Source: UBA10133 sp964348455 | Lineage (GTDB): Bacteria; Patescibacteriota; Microgenomatia; UBA1400; MFAQ01 | Length of the DNA: 58,406 bases | Reading direction: 5' to 3' | Assembly (NCBI GenBank): GCA_964348455.1 | Contig: CAYGCQ010000006.1 | Span: 1 to 58,406, forward strand | In this document: piece by piece, positions 30,967-38,319 of the stretch | How positions within the stretch are numbered: the first letter of the stretch is position 1 | Layout of the letters: the number at the start of each line of letters is the position of its first letter | The notes under the pieces: model-generated | Told to the model about the DNA's origin: nothing | The model's database searches: none | The model's input: the letters and a program-made list of their open reading frames with translations, nothing else | Program-made: the position numbers and the translations under genes

Positions 30967-31794
30967 ATGTCAAAAAGAACCAGGTTTATACTTGTCAGTG
31001 GAGTTATTGCAGTTTGCCTTTGGTTGACAACTACCGCTCAGGTAGATTATCGATTTGGTCTGTATCTGGCTGTTGCTGCATTATCTTACGTCTTATCGGT
31101 TTGGGTTCTGTTCGACGATCTGAAGGGCATTGAGTGGCTTACCTTAATGGTATTGCCGGTAATGTTTACTTTAGGGTGCGGACTATTTGCCAATTTCTTG
31201 CCGGCAGCTATTCCGAGGATGTTCGGTATGGCTTTTCAGCTGGAAACTTCTCTTCTTATGGCTGGAGTTCTCAAAATAATCTATTTTGTTATGTATGCTT
31301 TGGCTATGTATGGAATTCTTTTGATTGAAAATATTTTTTCAGTGGCATCTATTCGAACGATTCAGCTTTTTAGAGCAGCTAGATCAGTAAACTTTATCTT
31401 GACATTAGTTGCATCCCTGTTTTTTTATACTGTTGCTTTGAGCTTAAAGATGCCATTTTGGTGGATTTCTGTTTTGGTTTTCCTGGTTTCCTTAATACTA
31501 TCCTTTCCAAGCTTCTGGAGCGTTGACCTGAAAGGTGATATCTTGCGTGATGCCGGGAGGTTTTCACTTGTCGTTAGCTGGATAGTCGCAATGGCTGCTA
31601 TCACCCTTTCTTTTTGGCCGATTAAAGCATTTATGGGTGGTTTAATGCTTACCTCTATTCTTTATTCCTTGCTTGGAATTCTCGAGCAGAGATTGTCCAG
31701 TAGGGTATACCTTGAAAGCTTACTAGAGTATGGAGTTACAGTAATGATTATTTTTGTAATTGGATTCTTGACTACTTCCTGGGTTGGAAATTAG
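30967..31794 (+). CDS. Polytopic membrane protein, 275 residues
   Basis: About eight hydrophobic helices, with no recognised family. It starts 1 nt after yebC and has no SD, so it is co-transcribed. A polar stretch follows helix 4 (SVASIRTIQLFRAARSVN). No catalytic motif seen. Confidence 0.7.
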   Translation: MSKRTRFILVSGVIAVCLWLTTTAQVDYRFGLYLAVAALSYVLSVWVLFDDLKGIEWLTLMVLPVMFTLGCGLFANFLPAAIPRMFGMAFQLETSLLMAGVLKIIYFVMYALAMYGILLIENIFSVASIRTIQLFRAARSVNFILTLVASLFFYTVALSLKMPFWWISVLVFLVSLILSFPSFWSVDLKGDILRDAGRFSLVVSWIVAMAAITLSFWPIKAFMGGLMLTSILYSLLGILEQRLSSRVYLESLLEYGVTVMIIFVIGFLTTSWVGN

Positions 31795-31855
31795 TTTATA
31801 CTCTGTTTTTTTCTTACGATTAAAATTTCTACTCAATCTGTAAAAAAGGGGAGAG

Positions 31856-31907
31856 GACCTATAACTATAAGACCTATAATAACCCTTTAATGTTATAGGG
31901 CCTATAA
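31856..31907. repeat. CCTATAA boxes
   Basis: CCTATAA occurs at 31858, 31873 and 31901, and inverted (TTATAGG) at 31893-31899; the last two form a palindrome with 7-nt arms. The stretch is AT-rich. Confidence 0.65.
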
Positions 31908-31939
31908 TAGTTTTCACGAAGTGTAATAGTTTTCACGAA
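31905..31939. repeat. Iteron-like direct repeats
   Basis: TAATAGTTTTCACGAA occurs at 31905-31920 and 31924-31939, a spacing of 19 nt, in the size range of plasmid iterons. Only two copies. Confidence 0.65.
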
Positions 31940-31951
31940 ATTAGCAGGAAT

Positions 31952-31960
31952 TGTGGATAA
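31952..31960 (-). promoter_or_regulatory. DnaA box
   Basis: TTATCCACA on the minus strand, a perfect match to the DnaA consensus, 12 nt after the iteron-like repeats. No second perfect box is nearby. Confidence 0.55.
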
Positions 31961-32020
31961 GTGCTAGGGGGTGATAGTCTTTGATATAGTTATGAACCCA
32001 CACAGCTTAGACAGGAGATC

Positions 32021-32036
32021 GTGCCAGGGAGGCAAG
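32021..32036 (+). other. Vestigial SD hairpin
   Basis: GTGCCAGGGAGGCAAG copies the SD-hairpin design found before the genes at 9719 and 10697, but no start codon or ORF follows. Probably the remains of a small membrane-protein gene. Confidence 0.35.
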
Positions 32037-32087
32037 AGTAAGTAATTGAATTAACTTAAATGTCAGTTTTTGTCAGATTTTTTAGAT

Positions 32088-32193
32088 AGTGTGATAAGGC
32101 GATATAGCACATGCACAGTTCTTCACTGTTCCCTATTATTGGTTCTAGAAGAGCCAGAGAAGAATGCTATCTGATATGTCGCACAATAACACT
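32088..32193 (+). ncRNA. Candidate structured RNA
   Basis: Nested complementarity: AGTGT/ACACT, GCGA/TCGC, ATAGCA/TGCTAT, with inner hairpins ACAGT/ACTGT (loop TCTTC) and GGTTCT/AGAGCC. The loop TTCTTC can pair with GAAGAA at 32159-32164 as a pseudoknot. No promoter or terminator is convincing, and the 3' part overlaps the Xer-like inverted repeat, so the reading is tentative. Confidence 0.25.
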
Positions 32194-32205
32194 TTTGCGA
32201 CGTAT
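32174..32205. other. Xer/dif-like inverted repeat
   Basis: Two 11-nt arms, ATGTCGCACAA (32176-32186) and TTTTGCGACGT (32193-32203), match in inverted orientation at 9 of 11 positions around a 6-nt centre TAACAC, the 11-6-11 plan of dif sites. The match extends outward by GAT/ATC-type bases. The segment TGTCGCACAATAA recurs in the promoter of the xer-type gene at 36491. Confidence 0.45.
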
Positions 32206-32403
32206 CTTGAAAAAGCAGGCTCCGGAGAAGTTGGTTTTGTATTTCGTGTGTTTGTGTAGATAATCCCGAAACTTATTCTTCACCAGTCCTCCGAGTCTTC
32301 TTCACACCTATTTCTTTCCAAATTGTGCCTAGCAGCCTCAATTCGTGCCTAACCATAGATAAACCCGAATCTTTTAACTCAAATAGTGCGTTTTAACTTT
32401 AGA

Positions 32404-32480
32404 TGGATATATCAAGTATATTGACCCATGATTAAGTACCCATAAAAAGTTCCAGAAGCCGTTTTAGAGGCATTCTACGG
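32404..32480. repeat. Diverged 77-bp direct repeat, copy A
   Basis: Aligns without gaps to 32993-33069, 53 of 77 identical. The pair brackets the gene at 32540-32824. Confidence 0.65.
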
Positions 32481-32506
32481 TCCCGGTTTTTGGTCTATTT
32501 TGTCAT

Positions 32507-32530
32507 TAAAAACCCCGGCTTGCCCCGGGG
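32507..32530 (-). terminator. Terminator of the 32540 gene
   Basis: CCCCGG/CCGGGG stem; on the minus strand it is followed by TTTTTAATG. Confidence 0.75.
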
Positions 32531-32539
32531 GTGTTGTTG

Positions 32540-32824
32540 TTAAGAAAACAGAACTTTGTTAGTTAGTTGAGCTGCGAAATCATATACGTATTGGATTGAG
32601 ATATCATCTGTTGCATAGTATTCGCAGAATCTTAAACATAATTGATAAAATTCTTCATCCTGAATGTTTGCCTTGGCGTCTAGCTCACGAACAAGCTCGA
32701 CAACTCTTTTACAGTTGTGAATACTATCAGGACTGTCATCAACATCTGAATGTTTTATACTTGATTCGGAGACTGTTGATTTCTCAATTAGAATTCTTAC
32801 TAATTGCTCAGCCGTATAATTCAT
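32540..32824 (-). CDS. Hypothetical acidic protein, 94 residues
   Basis: Unknown family, soluble and helical, with three cysteines (HNCKRVV, LCLRFCEYY). AAGGAG 6 nt before ATG; minus-strand TTGACA (32886-32881) and TATAAT (32865-32860), spacer only 15 nt, could be its promoter. It lies between two copies of a diverged direct repeat, like a small cassette. Confidence 0.62.
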   Translation of the reverse strand: MNYTAEQLVRILIEKSTVSESSIKHSDVDDSPDSIHNCKRVVELVRELDAKANIQDEEFYQLCLRFCEYYATDDISIQYVYDFAAQLTNKVLFS

Positions 32825-32992
32825 TTTTACTCCTTGGAAAAGATCGGATTTTATCTGTATTATATGGGATATATTCTTAATGTCAACTAATATTGCTTAA
32901 AATTAATGCTTACTTAAATTTGAACACTTCTCCCTTCTTCACGACTCCCCTTTTAATTTTCACATCGTGAAAAACATAAAAATATAATTATG

Positions 32993-33069
32993 TGGATGTA
33001 TCAACGTAATTATTTTGCGATTACTTACCCGTGAAATGTTTTAGAAGCTGTTTTGGGGGCATTCTGTGG
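32993..33069. repeat. Diverged 77-bp direct repeat, copy B
   Basis: See copy A at 32404-32480. On the minus strand both copies can be read as the same C-terminal peptide pattern (RMPxKxLLxxF) ending in TAA, so they may be fragments of a lost gene. Confidence 0.6.
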
Positions 33070-33091
33070 CGTATTAGGCAGAGATTAAGCG

Positions 33092-33808
33092 TTATTTCTG
33101 ATCAATTACGGTGTCCTTTGTAACTTTGTAAGTCAAATGAAGATAAGAATTTTCTAAAACCCGACACTGCTTTAAAACTAGTGACTTAATATTTTTTAAA
33201 TCATTTTCGTCATGTAAAGATTCTCCGCCAATCAGCGACTGTGTTTCTCTGCCGCCGATTAGACATGGGGCTATGACTATAGAAACTTCATCTATAAGAT
33301 TTCTTCTTATTAATTCAGAGTTAAGCTGTCCTCCTGACTGAATAGTAATTCTGTCTGCAAAGAACTTATTTTTCATTTGTTTGAAAAGATCATCAAAATC
33401 TATTTTGGATTGGTAAGTCATAATCTTAAGATTATTCAGGGTATCTTTTAATTTAAATGCCGGGTGATTCTTGTTGGTAGTTACCAGGTACAGAGTCTTG
33501 ACCCATTTGGACAAGTACTTGACACCTGCCTCAGTTAGGTGAGGTCTATTGTCGATGATGATAAAGCTGCAGCCCATTTTTTCCGGCTCATCTCTTCTAG
33601 TGTTAACACCGATTTTGGCCATGACCTTGCCGCTATTTAAAGAATGTGGATCTGTAGTTTTTTCGATAGCGTAGTACTGGGACAGTCCCTCTTTGATACC
33701 GTGGATTCTTTTGAAGTCTTTATCGACATCCAAGTTATCTACATCTCCGGTGGATATCTTTCCGTCTAGGGACTGGAGTATGAAAAGCGTGTTGTGCGTT
33801 CTGTTCAT
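33092..33808 (-). CDS. RibD C-terminal-domain reductase
   Basis: 238 residues of the dihydrofolate-reductase-like RibD_C fold: LQSLDGKIST, then FFADRITIQSGGQLNSELIR (GGxxxxxxLI-type) and EVSIVIAPCLIGGRETQS. It lacks a deaminase domain, and no other riboflavin gene is nearby, so its substrate may be a different pterin or pyrimidine. ATG 33808 is chosen because TATACT ends 7 nt before it; the frame from 33844 would start upstream of the promoter. Confidence 0.8.
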   Translation of the reverse strand: MNRTHNTLFILQSLDGKISTGDVDNLDVDKDFKRIHGIKEGLSQYYAIEKTTDPHSLNSGKVMAKIGVNTRRDEPEKMGCSFIIIDNRPHLTEAGVKYLSKWVKTLYLVTTNKNHPAFKLKDTLNNLKIMTYQSKIDFDDLFKQMKNKFFADRITIQSGGQLNSELIRRNLIDEVSIVIAPCLIGGRETQSLIGGESLHDENDLKNIKSLVLKQCRVLENSYLHLTYKVTKDTVIDQK

Positions 33809-33835
33809 AATTAAGAGTATAGACCTAAATATAAA

Positions 33836-33857
33836 AAGGCTCACAAGTGTGAGCCTT
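33836..33857 (-). terminator. Terminator-like hairpin
   Basis: AAGGCTCAC/GTGAGCCTT, perfect 9-bp stem, loop AAGT; followed by TTTTTAT on the minus strand. Confidence 0.7.
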
Positions 33858-34002
33858 AATCTGGATTAAATCTATAATCAGATTTTTTGATTCATGGTAC
33901 TGAGGTTTCGAGATCCCCAATATAAGCCAGAGCGATCACCTAATAGTTCTGAAGAAGAAACGAGTCGGTAATCTCCATTCCAACCTCTTTTTTCCCATAG
34001 TG
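33858..34002. other. Stretch between terminators, possible gene remnant
   Basis: On the minus strand a frame ending with TGA at 33878 reads GDYRLVSSSELLGDRSGLYW and more without a supported start. A second hairpin (AATCTG/CAGATT, then TTTTTT on the plus strand, around 33858-33886) is also present. I see no complete gene. Confidence 0.35.
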
Positions 34003-34030
34003 TAAAAAAACCCGCCATAGCTGGCGGGTT
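34003..34030 (-). terminator. Terminator of the 34664-34049 operon
   Basis: AACCCGCCA/TGGCGGGTT stem with a 4-nt loop, followed on the minus strand by a run of seven T. Confidence 0.9.
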
Positions 34031-34048
34031 AGGAAGATGGATACTTTT

Positions 34049-34267
34049 TTAAAGTAAACCTAGGATCAAAACTCCAAATGATCCGATGGTTACTGATCCT
34101 GAGAACATCATACTGAAAACAAAAATAATGAATGCAATGGCAACTACGAAAATCATCACGGCGAGGATTAAGCCAATGATGGTTAGAATAATGTAACCAG
34201 CTATTCCGATGGCTGTCAGGGAGAGAATTATTTTTGCAAGAGCTGAACTACTATTGTTTGATTGCAT
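34049..34267 (-). CDS. Small membrane protein, 72 residues
   Basis: Unknown family. A polar start (MQSNNSSSALAK) is followed by two long hydrophobic helices and a glycine-rich end (SGSVTIGSFGVLILGLL). AAGGAG 6 nt before ATG. It follows the 34305 gene by 37 nt on the same strand. Confidence 0.72.
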   Translation of the reverse strand: MQSNNSSSALAKIILSLTAIGIAGYIILTIIGLILAVMIFVVAIAFIIFVFSMMFSGSVTIGSFGVLILGLL

Positions 34268-34304
34268 GTTTTCTCCTTAAATCATGAAGACCAAATGAAC
34301 CTAA

Positions 34305-34664
34305 TTAGTTCATGATTCCGGAAGTTTCTCCCCACTTACCTTTTACTCTCTGGAACCAGCAGCTGACGGTTTCTTTTTGAGTTGTGAGTTGAGACATACG
34401 TTCGAGGATTTTGGTCTGAGCTTCTAAAGCAGTTTGAACTTTGGAGTCATCGTTGTCGGTAACCCAGCCAACGACATCAAAATCTGCCATTCCTCGGCTA
34501 ATACCAAATTCTCTGATTTCCCAAACAACGGAGAGGGTAAAAACATTTTCAGTCACCTTCTGAATTTCTTCTGCCATTTTGGTAACCCTGCCCACGAACT
34601 CCTTAACTTCCCAATCAGTGCTTAAATCGGCCGGTAACTTATATCTAAGTCTAAATTCAGGCAT
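34305..34664 (-). CDS. Hypothetical protein, 119 residues
   Basis: Unknown family, soluble, alpha/beta. It begins MPEFRLRYKLPADLSTDWEV and has a helical middle and a C-terminal CWFQRVKGKWGETSG. ATG 34664 has AAGGAGG 5 nt upstream; the longer frame from 34688 is rejected. TATACT about 45 nt upstream may be the -10. Co-transcribed with the 34049 membrane protein. Confidence 0.65.
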   Translation of the reverse strand: MPEFRLRYKLPADLSTDWEVKEFVGRVTKMAEEIQKVTENVFTLSVVWEIREFGISRGMADFDVVGWVTDNDDSKVQTALEAQTKILERMSQLTTQKETVSCWFQRVKGKWGETSGIMN

Positions 34665-34755
34665 GATAGCCTCCTTATTGAATGTCAATGTTACCCGTAG
34701 AGTATATCAGGTATAACGGCGTCCCAGGAGTATTCGTGCGATGTAGAATAGTAAG

Positions 34756-35931
34756 GTGAGGAGAAATATTACCATTGCCTATTTTTTATCTTTTACCTTT
34801 CACTCGTGGTTTTGGCTTGGTAACTGGATATTTTATTACTTAAGTTTTGGTAACTATGCGACCGTAGCTCTTCTGGATTCTGGTGCTGTGATGAGCAGCC
34901 TTCTGGCTGAGATTCCGACGGGAGCCTTTACTGATATGGTAGGGAAGAAAAAAAGCCTTATGTTAGCCTTTGCTCTCCAGGCTGTCGGTAACGTTCTTAT
35001 GGGAATTTCTGGCAACTTTTGGATGCTGGCCGGTTCGCTGTGGTTCTTTATTTGTGTGGGCGGAGCATTCTACTCAGGCACTATCGAAGCTTTAGTTTTT
35101 GATAGTTTAAAAGTACTTAAAGAAGAGCATCTCTATGAAAGAAATATAGGGACGATAAACGCGACTCGGCTTTGGTCAATGGCGATTTGTGGAGTAATCG
35201 GAGGGCTGGCATACTCAAGCTTTCACGGTCTTCCTTATATTCTAAATGGGATTGTGTGTCTATTGGGGTTTGTGGCTTGTTTTTACTTGAAGGAGCCAAA
35301 GATTGATACGGATAAGTATACAATTACGAGCTTTTTTAGCCAGAATACTTTAGGGATTAAAGCTTTATTCAAGAATGCTTACATGTCAAAACTTTCATGG
35401 TTTTTAATTGCTACCGGAGCTATGGGAGTCTTTATTTATAATATTCTGGACGATTTACTACTGGTTGAGTACGGATATACTCCGTTTGGAGTTAGTTTAG
35501 TATTTTCGATAGTGTGTTTGGTTGCCGGTTTTGCTTCTATGTACTTACCTAGATGGAAAACCAAAATTGATCAAAGAATGGTGCTTATAGTTTCGATGAT
35601 TGTGATGGCTTTTCTATTGATGCTCTCCCCTGTCGTGGGAATGATCGCCGGAGGAGTGTTGCTAATGTTTAGGGTAATTATGGAAGTACTTGGAGATAAT
35701 GCGGCCTCGGTTATGGTTAATAAAAATACCGACTCTAAGGTTCGAGCGACGACACTCTCCTCTTTGAGTTTACTGCGGAGTATCCCCTACGCTGTTGGTG
35801 GCAGCTTCTTAGGGGGTGTCGTACTGCTGGCTGGCGGGGCTAGAAATTTTTCGATGTGGTTTGGATTAGTTTTGCTACTAGTAGCTGTAATTCTGGGATC
35901 TAGAATTGATAGGAAAGTTACTCCTTCTTGA
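34756..35931 (+). CDS. MFS transporter
   Basis: 391 residues, twelve helices. The loop 2-3 motif is present as GAFTDMVGKKKSLM (GxLaDrxGrkxxl type), and the second half repeats the pattern weakly (PRWKTKIDQRMVL). Probably an exporter or sugar/drug permease, substrate unknown. GTG start: TAGAAT (34744-34749) ends 6 nt before it, so the leaderless rule holds also for a GTG gene. Confidence 0.87.
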   Translation: MRRNITIAYFLSFTFHSWFWLGNWIFYYLSFGNYATVALLDSGAVMSSLLAEIPTGAFTDMVGKKKSLMLAFALQAVGNVLMGISGNFWMLAGSLWFFICVGGAFYSGTIEALVFDSLKVLKEEHLYERNIGTINATRLWSMAICGVIGGLAYSSFHGLPYILNGIVCLLGFVACFYLKEPKIDTDKYTITSFFSQNTLGIKALFKNAYMSKLSWFLIATGAMGVFIYNILDDLLLVEYGYTPFGVSLVFSIVCLVAGFASMYLPRWKTKIDQRMVLIVSMIVMAFLLMLSPVVGMIAGGVLLMFRVIMEVLGDNAASVMVNKNTDSKVRATTLSSLSLLRSIPYAVGGSFLGGVVLLAGGARNFSMWFGLVLLLVAVILGSRIDRKVTPS

Positions 35932-36012
35932 CATTATGGGCTAAATCTTATATTATGTGGAGTTGTAAGTTCAGTCGTGGTACGTTCAAATATCCGAAAT
36001 AAGGAGGCTGTC

Positions 36013-36423
36013 GTGGGTTTTTCAAAAGTTATTTATGATCGGGCAGCTGAGCGTGCCCAATATATGTGTGAGATGTGTGGAAAAAATCTCATGAAGAAGC
36101 GAAAAACTGATGTTGCGCATGGTGTGGTTCACAGTGCGAATGGATTCCACATGATCGATGGTCCTCAATCCTATTTGATTACGGATCCATCTCCAGGATT
36201 TGAAAATCTAAAGGGCAAGAGACTTCATGGCAAACTTTTTCTTGTTGGTCAGTTTGGGTTTACGGATGATGCTTTCCATCTCTGCCCTACATGTCACAGA
36301 GATATTCACTCTGCTGCTCTTCTAGAGACAAAAATAAATATTTCCGGATATAAAGGAAGATACTCTGCACCTGCAATTCTTGAACGAGTAACATTAGATA
36401 TGATCGCAAAAGGTAAAACATAG
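36013..36423 (+). CDS. HNH-like zinc protein
   Basis: 136 residues. AERAQYMCEMCGK and AFHLCPTCHRDIHS supply two CxxC pairs, and TDVAHGVV a histidine, in the order of HNH nucleases with structural zinc. The gap of ~50 residues between the DVAHG and CPTC blocks is long for the family, so nuclease activity is only likely. GTG 36013 is chosen (AAGGAGG, 5 nt); 35977 lacks support. Monocistronic, with its own terminator. Confidence 0.6.
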   Translation: MGFSKVIYDRAAERAQYMCEMCGKNLMKKRKTDVAHGVVHSANGFHMIDGPQSYLITDPSPGFENLKGKRLHGKLFLVGQFGFTDDAFHLCPTCHRDIHSAALLETKINISGYKGRYSAPAILERVTLDMIAKGKT

Positions 36424-36449
36424 CACTCCGTTTTGACGGGGTGTTTTTT
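36424..36449 (+). terminator. Terminator after the HNH-like gene
   Basis: CACTCCGT/ACGGGGTG stem (one G-U), loop TTTG, then TTTTTT. Confidence 0.85.
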
Positions 36450-36490
36450 GTGTTGATTTGTGTCGCACAATAATTTGGTATATTTAACTT

Positions 36491-37438
36491 ATGGCTAAAA
36501 AACAGGTAAATGATATTGGTCTTAGAATTCATATTAAACGGTATTTGAGCTTTATTGAGGTAGAAAAAAACTACTCTAAATTTACGATTCGTAACTATTC
36601 CCACTATCTCGGGATGTTTCGCAAGTGGTTTGAAAAGCATTATGAACAAGAATATATAGAAAAACTTACGAGTGAGATGGTAAGAAAGTATCGACTGTTT
36701 TTAGCCAGATTCGAGTCTAAGGAAGGCAAACGCCTCTCCCCTACTACTCAAAGTTACTACGTAATAGCTCTAAGAGCTTTTTTGAAATACTGTAGTAAAA
36801 AAGGGATTAAAACACTCTCTGCTGAAAAGGTTGATTTACCAAAAACCAGTGAACATCAAATTAAGTTTCTTGATAGAGAGCAGGTTGAGAGACTCTTATT
36901 GGCCCCCGACACTTCGACCATCTCCGGTTTAAGAGATAGAACTATTTTGGAGGTTTTGTTTAGTACTGGCCTTCGAGTTTCGGAAATGGCGAAGCTAGAT
37001 ATTGATAAGATTGACCTTAAGGAAAGAGAGTTTGGTATTTTAGGAAAAGGTAGACGTGTCAGGCTTGTGTTTCTTTCCGATAGAGCAGTTTCTTGGCTTG
37101 GTCGATATTTGTCTGCCAGGACTGATCCTTATCGTGCTCTTTGGGTAAGGATACCTAGAGGTGGCGACTGGGACCCAGCTATGGGTAATGAGAAAGCTAG
37201 GCTTTCCGTAAGAGGCATACAGAGAATTGTGGAGAAGTATCGGAGGTCAGCAGGGATTGCTATTAAGGTAAGTCCACACGTTCTCAGACATTCGTTTGCA
37301 ACTACGCTTCTACAACAAGGCGCCGACCTGAGAAGCGTTCAGGAGATGTTGGGTCATAAAAATGTAGCGACAACTCAGATATATACTCATGTAACAAATC
37401 CTCAGCTTAAGAAAATTCATGAGAAATTTTTGAAGTAA
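36491..37438 (+). CDS. Tyrosine recombinase of the XerC/XerD type
   Basis: 315 residues. N-terminal SAM-like core-binding domain (NYSKFTIRNYSHYLGMFRKW) and catalytic domain with Arg in STGLRVSEMAKL, the Lys-bearing GKGRRVRLV, HxxR in SPHVLRHSFATTLLQQG, His in MLGHKNVATTQ and the nucleophile Tyr in IYTHV. It resolves chromosome dimers or moves elements. TATATT ends 6 nt before the ATG; a 13-nt segment of its promoter equals part of the dif-like site at 32174-32205, 4.3 kb away. Confidence 0.93.
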   Translation: MAKKQVNDIGLRIHIKRYLSFIEVEKNYSKFTIRNYSHYLGMFRKWFEKHYEQEYIEKLTSEMVRKYRLFLARFESKEGKRLSPTTQSYYVIALRAFLKYCSKKGIKTLSAEKVDLPKTSEHQIKFLDREQVERLLLAPDTSTISGLRDRTILEVLFSTGLRVSEMAKLDIDKIDLKEREFGILGKGRRVRLVFLSDRAVSWLGRYLSARTDPYRALWVRIPRGGDWDPAMGNEKARLSVRGIQRIVEKYRRSAGIAIKVSPHVLRHSFATTLLQQGADLRSVQEMLGHKNVATTQIYTHVTNPQLKKIHEKFLK

Positions 37439-37485
37439 TAGTTAATAACTAAAATTAGTAATTGCAATCTAAATCAAGCTTTAGG

Positions 37486-37510
37486 ACCTGCGAGGACTCT
37501 CCTCGCAGGT
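37486..37510. repeat. REP palindrome, left copy
   Basis: ACCTGCGAGGA, loop CTC, TCCTCGCAGGT: a perfect 25-nt hairpin 15 nt before the RAYT start codon. Identical to the right copy at 38230-38254. Confidence 0.9.
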
Positions 37511-37525
37511 GGATAACTTTTGAAA

Positions 37526-38230
37526 ATGCCTTCAAAAAACGCAATTAAAGTGTATGAAGCTGGCGCATATTATCATATCTACAATCGTGGAGTCGACAAA
37601 CGAATCATTTTTAAAGATGATAAGGATTATAAAACCTTTCTATCTTACTTGGAGTTTTATTTAAATCCTCAAGTTGAAAATGAAGAGGATTTTGATCTTC
37701 TAGATGGCCTGCGAGGACTCTCCTTGCAAGTGAAAGTTTCGCCATCGAAGGTGTTAAAAAATTATTTTGGAGAAATTTCTTTGCTTGCTTATTGTTTGAT
37801 GTCAAATCATTTCCATCTATTGGTTAGACAGAATTCAGAAAGAGGAATCGATAATTTTATGCGGTCGATTTCTACGAAGTTCGTGCGATATTTTAATACC
37901 CGACACAAACGTATTGGTCCTCTGTTCCAAGGTCCATACAAGGCGGTAAAAGTAGATAGTGAGTACCAGCTTGTTTATTTATCGAAGTATATTCATCGCA
38001 ATCCTTTGGACTTGTCCAGCTACAAGGACTCTCCTTCCAGGTTGAATGAATATAAATATTCTTCTTATGGAAATTATTCGCATAATTTTAATCAAACGTG
38101 GGTTATAGCCAAGGATATCCTCGATCTTTTTTCTTTAAAGGACAAAAATATATCCTATCTTTCTTTTGTTGAAAATGGTGACCCTGACGATATTACTCTC
38201 ATTGCACCACTAACTATTGATCTTGAATGA
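37526..38230 (+). CDS. REP-associated tyrosine transposase (RAYT, Y1/IS200-like)
   Basis: 234 residues. AGAYYHIYNRGVDKR and the HUH motif in CLMSNHFHLLVRQ are the family hallmarks; the catalytic Tyr fits the helix with KFVRYFNTRHKR, and GPLFQGPYKAVKV and YIHRNPLD follow. RAYTs spread REP sequences. TAACTT ends 6 nt before the ATG at 37526 (TTG 37520 is an alternative). Two in-frame REP-like copies lie inside the gene (37708-37730, DGLRGLSLQV, and 38018-38042, SYKDSPSRL). The stop codon's last A is the first base of the right flanking REP. Confidence 0.92.
   Translation: MPSKNAIKVYEAGAYYHIYNRGVDKRIIFKDDKDYKTFLSYLEFYLNPQVENEEDFDLLDGLRGLSLQVKVSPSKVLKNYFGEISLLAYCLMSNHFHLLVRQNSERGIDNFMRSISTKFVRYFNTRHKRIGPLFQGPYKAVKVDSEYQLVYLSKYIHRNPLDLSSYKDSPSRLNEYKYSSYGNYSHNFNQTWVIAKDILDLFSLKDKNISYLSFVENGDPDDITLIAPLTIDLE
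37708..37730. repeat. REP-like copy inside the RAYT gene, first
   Basis: CCTGCGAGGACTCTCCTTGCAAG: the left arm and loop are identical to the flanking REP; the right arm has two changes. Confidence 0.85.
38018..38042. repeat. REP-like copy inside the RAYT gene, second
   Basis: AGCTACAAGGACTCTCCTTC and five more bases: 20 of 25 positions match the flanking REP, with the central AGGACTCTCCT intact. Confidence 0.7.
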
Positions 38231-38254
38231 CCTGCGAGGACTCTCCTCGCAGGT
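38230..38254. repeat. REP palindrome, right copy
   Basis: Identical in sequence and orientation to 37486-37510. It begins within the TGA of the RAYT gene. Confidence 0.9.
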
Positions 38255-38279
38255 AAAAATGAATGGATAAGTCGATAAT

Positions 38280-38302
38280 AAAAAATCCCTCTTGCGAGTG
38301 GA
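38280..38302 (-). terminator. Probable terminator of the 38976-38320 operon
   Basis: On the minus strand CCaCTC/GAGGG with loop GCAA (one bulged A), then ATTTTTTATTAT. Confidence 0.55.
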
Positions 38303-38319
38303 TTGATAAAGTGTCCGCA

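Larger units (their letters stand above)
31795..32506. other. Large non-coding region with origin-like and recombination-site-like motifs
   Basis: The longest gene-free stretch of the window. In order: CCTATAA-type boxes and an AT-rich part (31856-31907), two 16-nt direct repeats at 19-nt spacing (31905-31939), a perfect DnaA box (31952-31960), a vestigial SD hairpin (32021-32036), a foldable segment (32088-32193), a Xer-like inverted repeat (32174-32205) and one arm of a diverged direct repeat (32404-32480). No ORF with support. Confidence 0.6.

Noticed and set aside
31795..32506. Chromosomal oriC
   Set aside because: Only one perfect DnaA box and no dnaA/dnaN nearby; kept as an origin-like relic instead.
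31795..32506. RNase P RNA, SRP RNA or tmRNA in the large gap
   Set aside because: I looked for their conserved core words on both strands and found none.
32993..33069. Transposase fragment
   Set aside because: The minus-strand peptide RMPxKxLLxxF is too short to assign to any transposase family.
37486..38254. IS200/IS605 insertion sequence
   Set aside because: The protein is of the RAYT branch and is bordered by symmetric REPs, not by IS-type subterminal hairpins; no tnpB.
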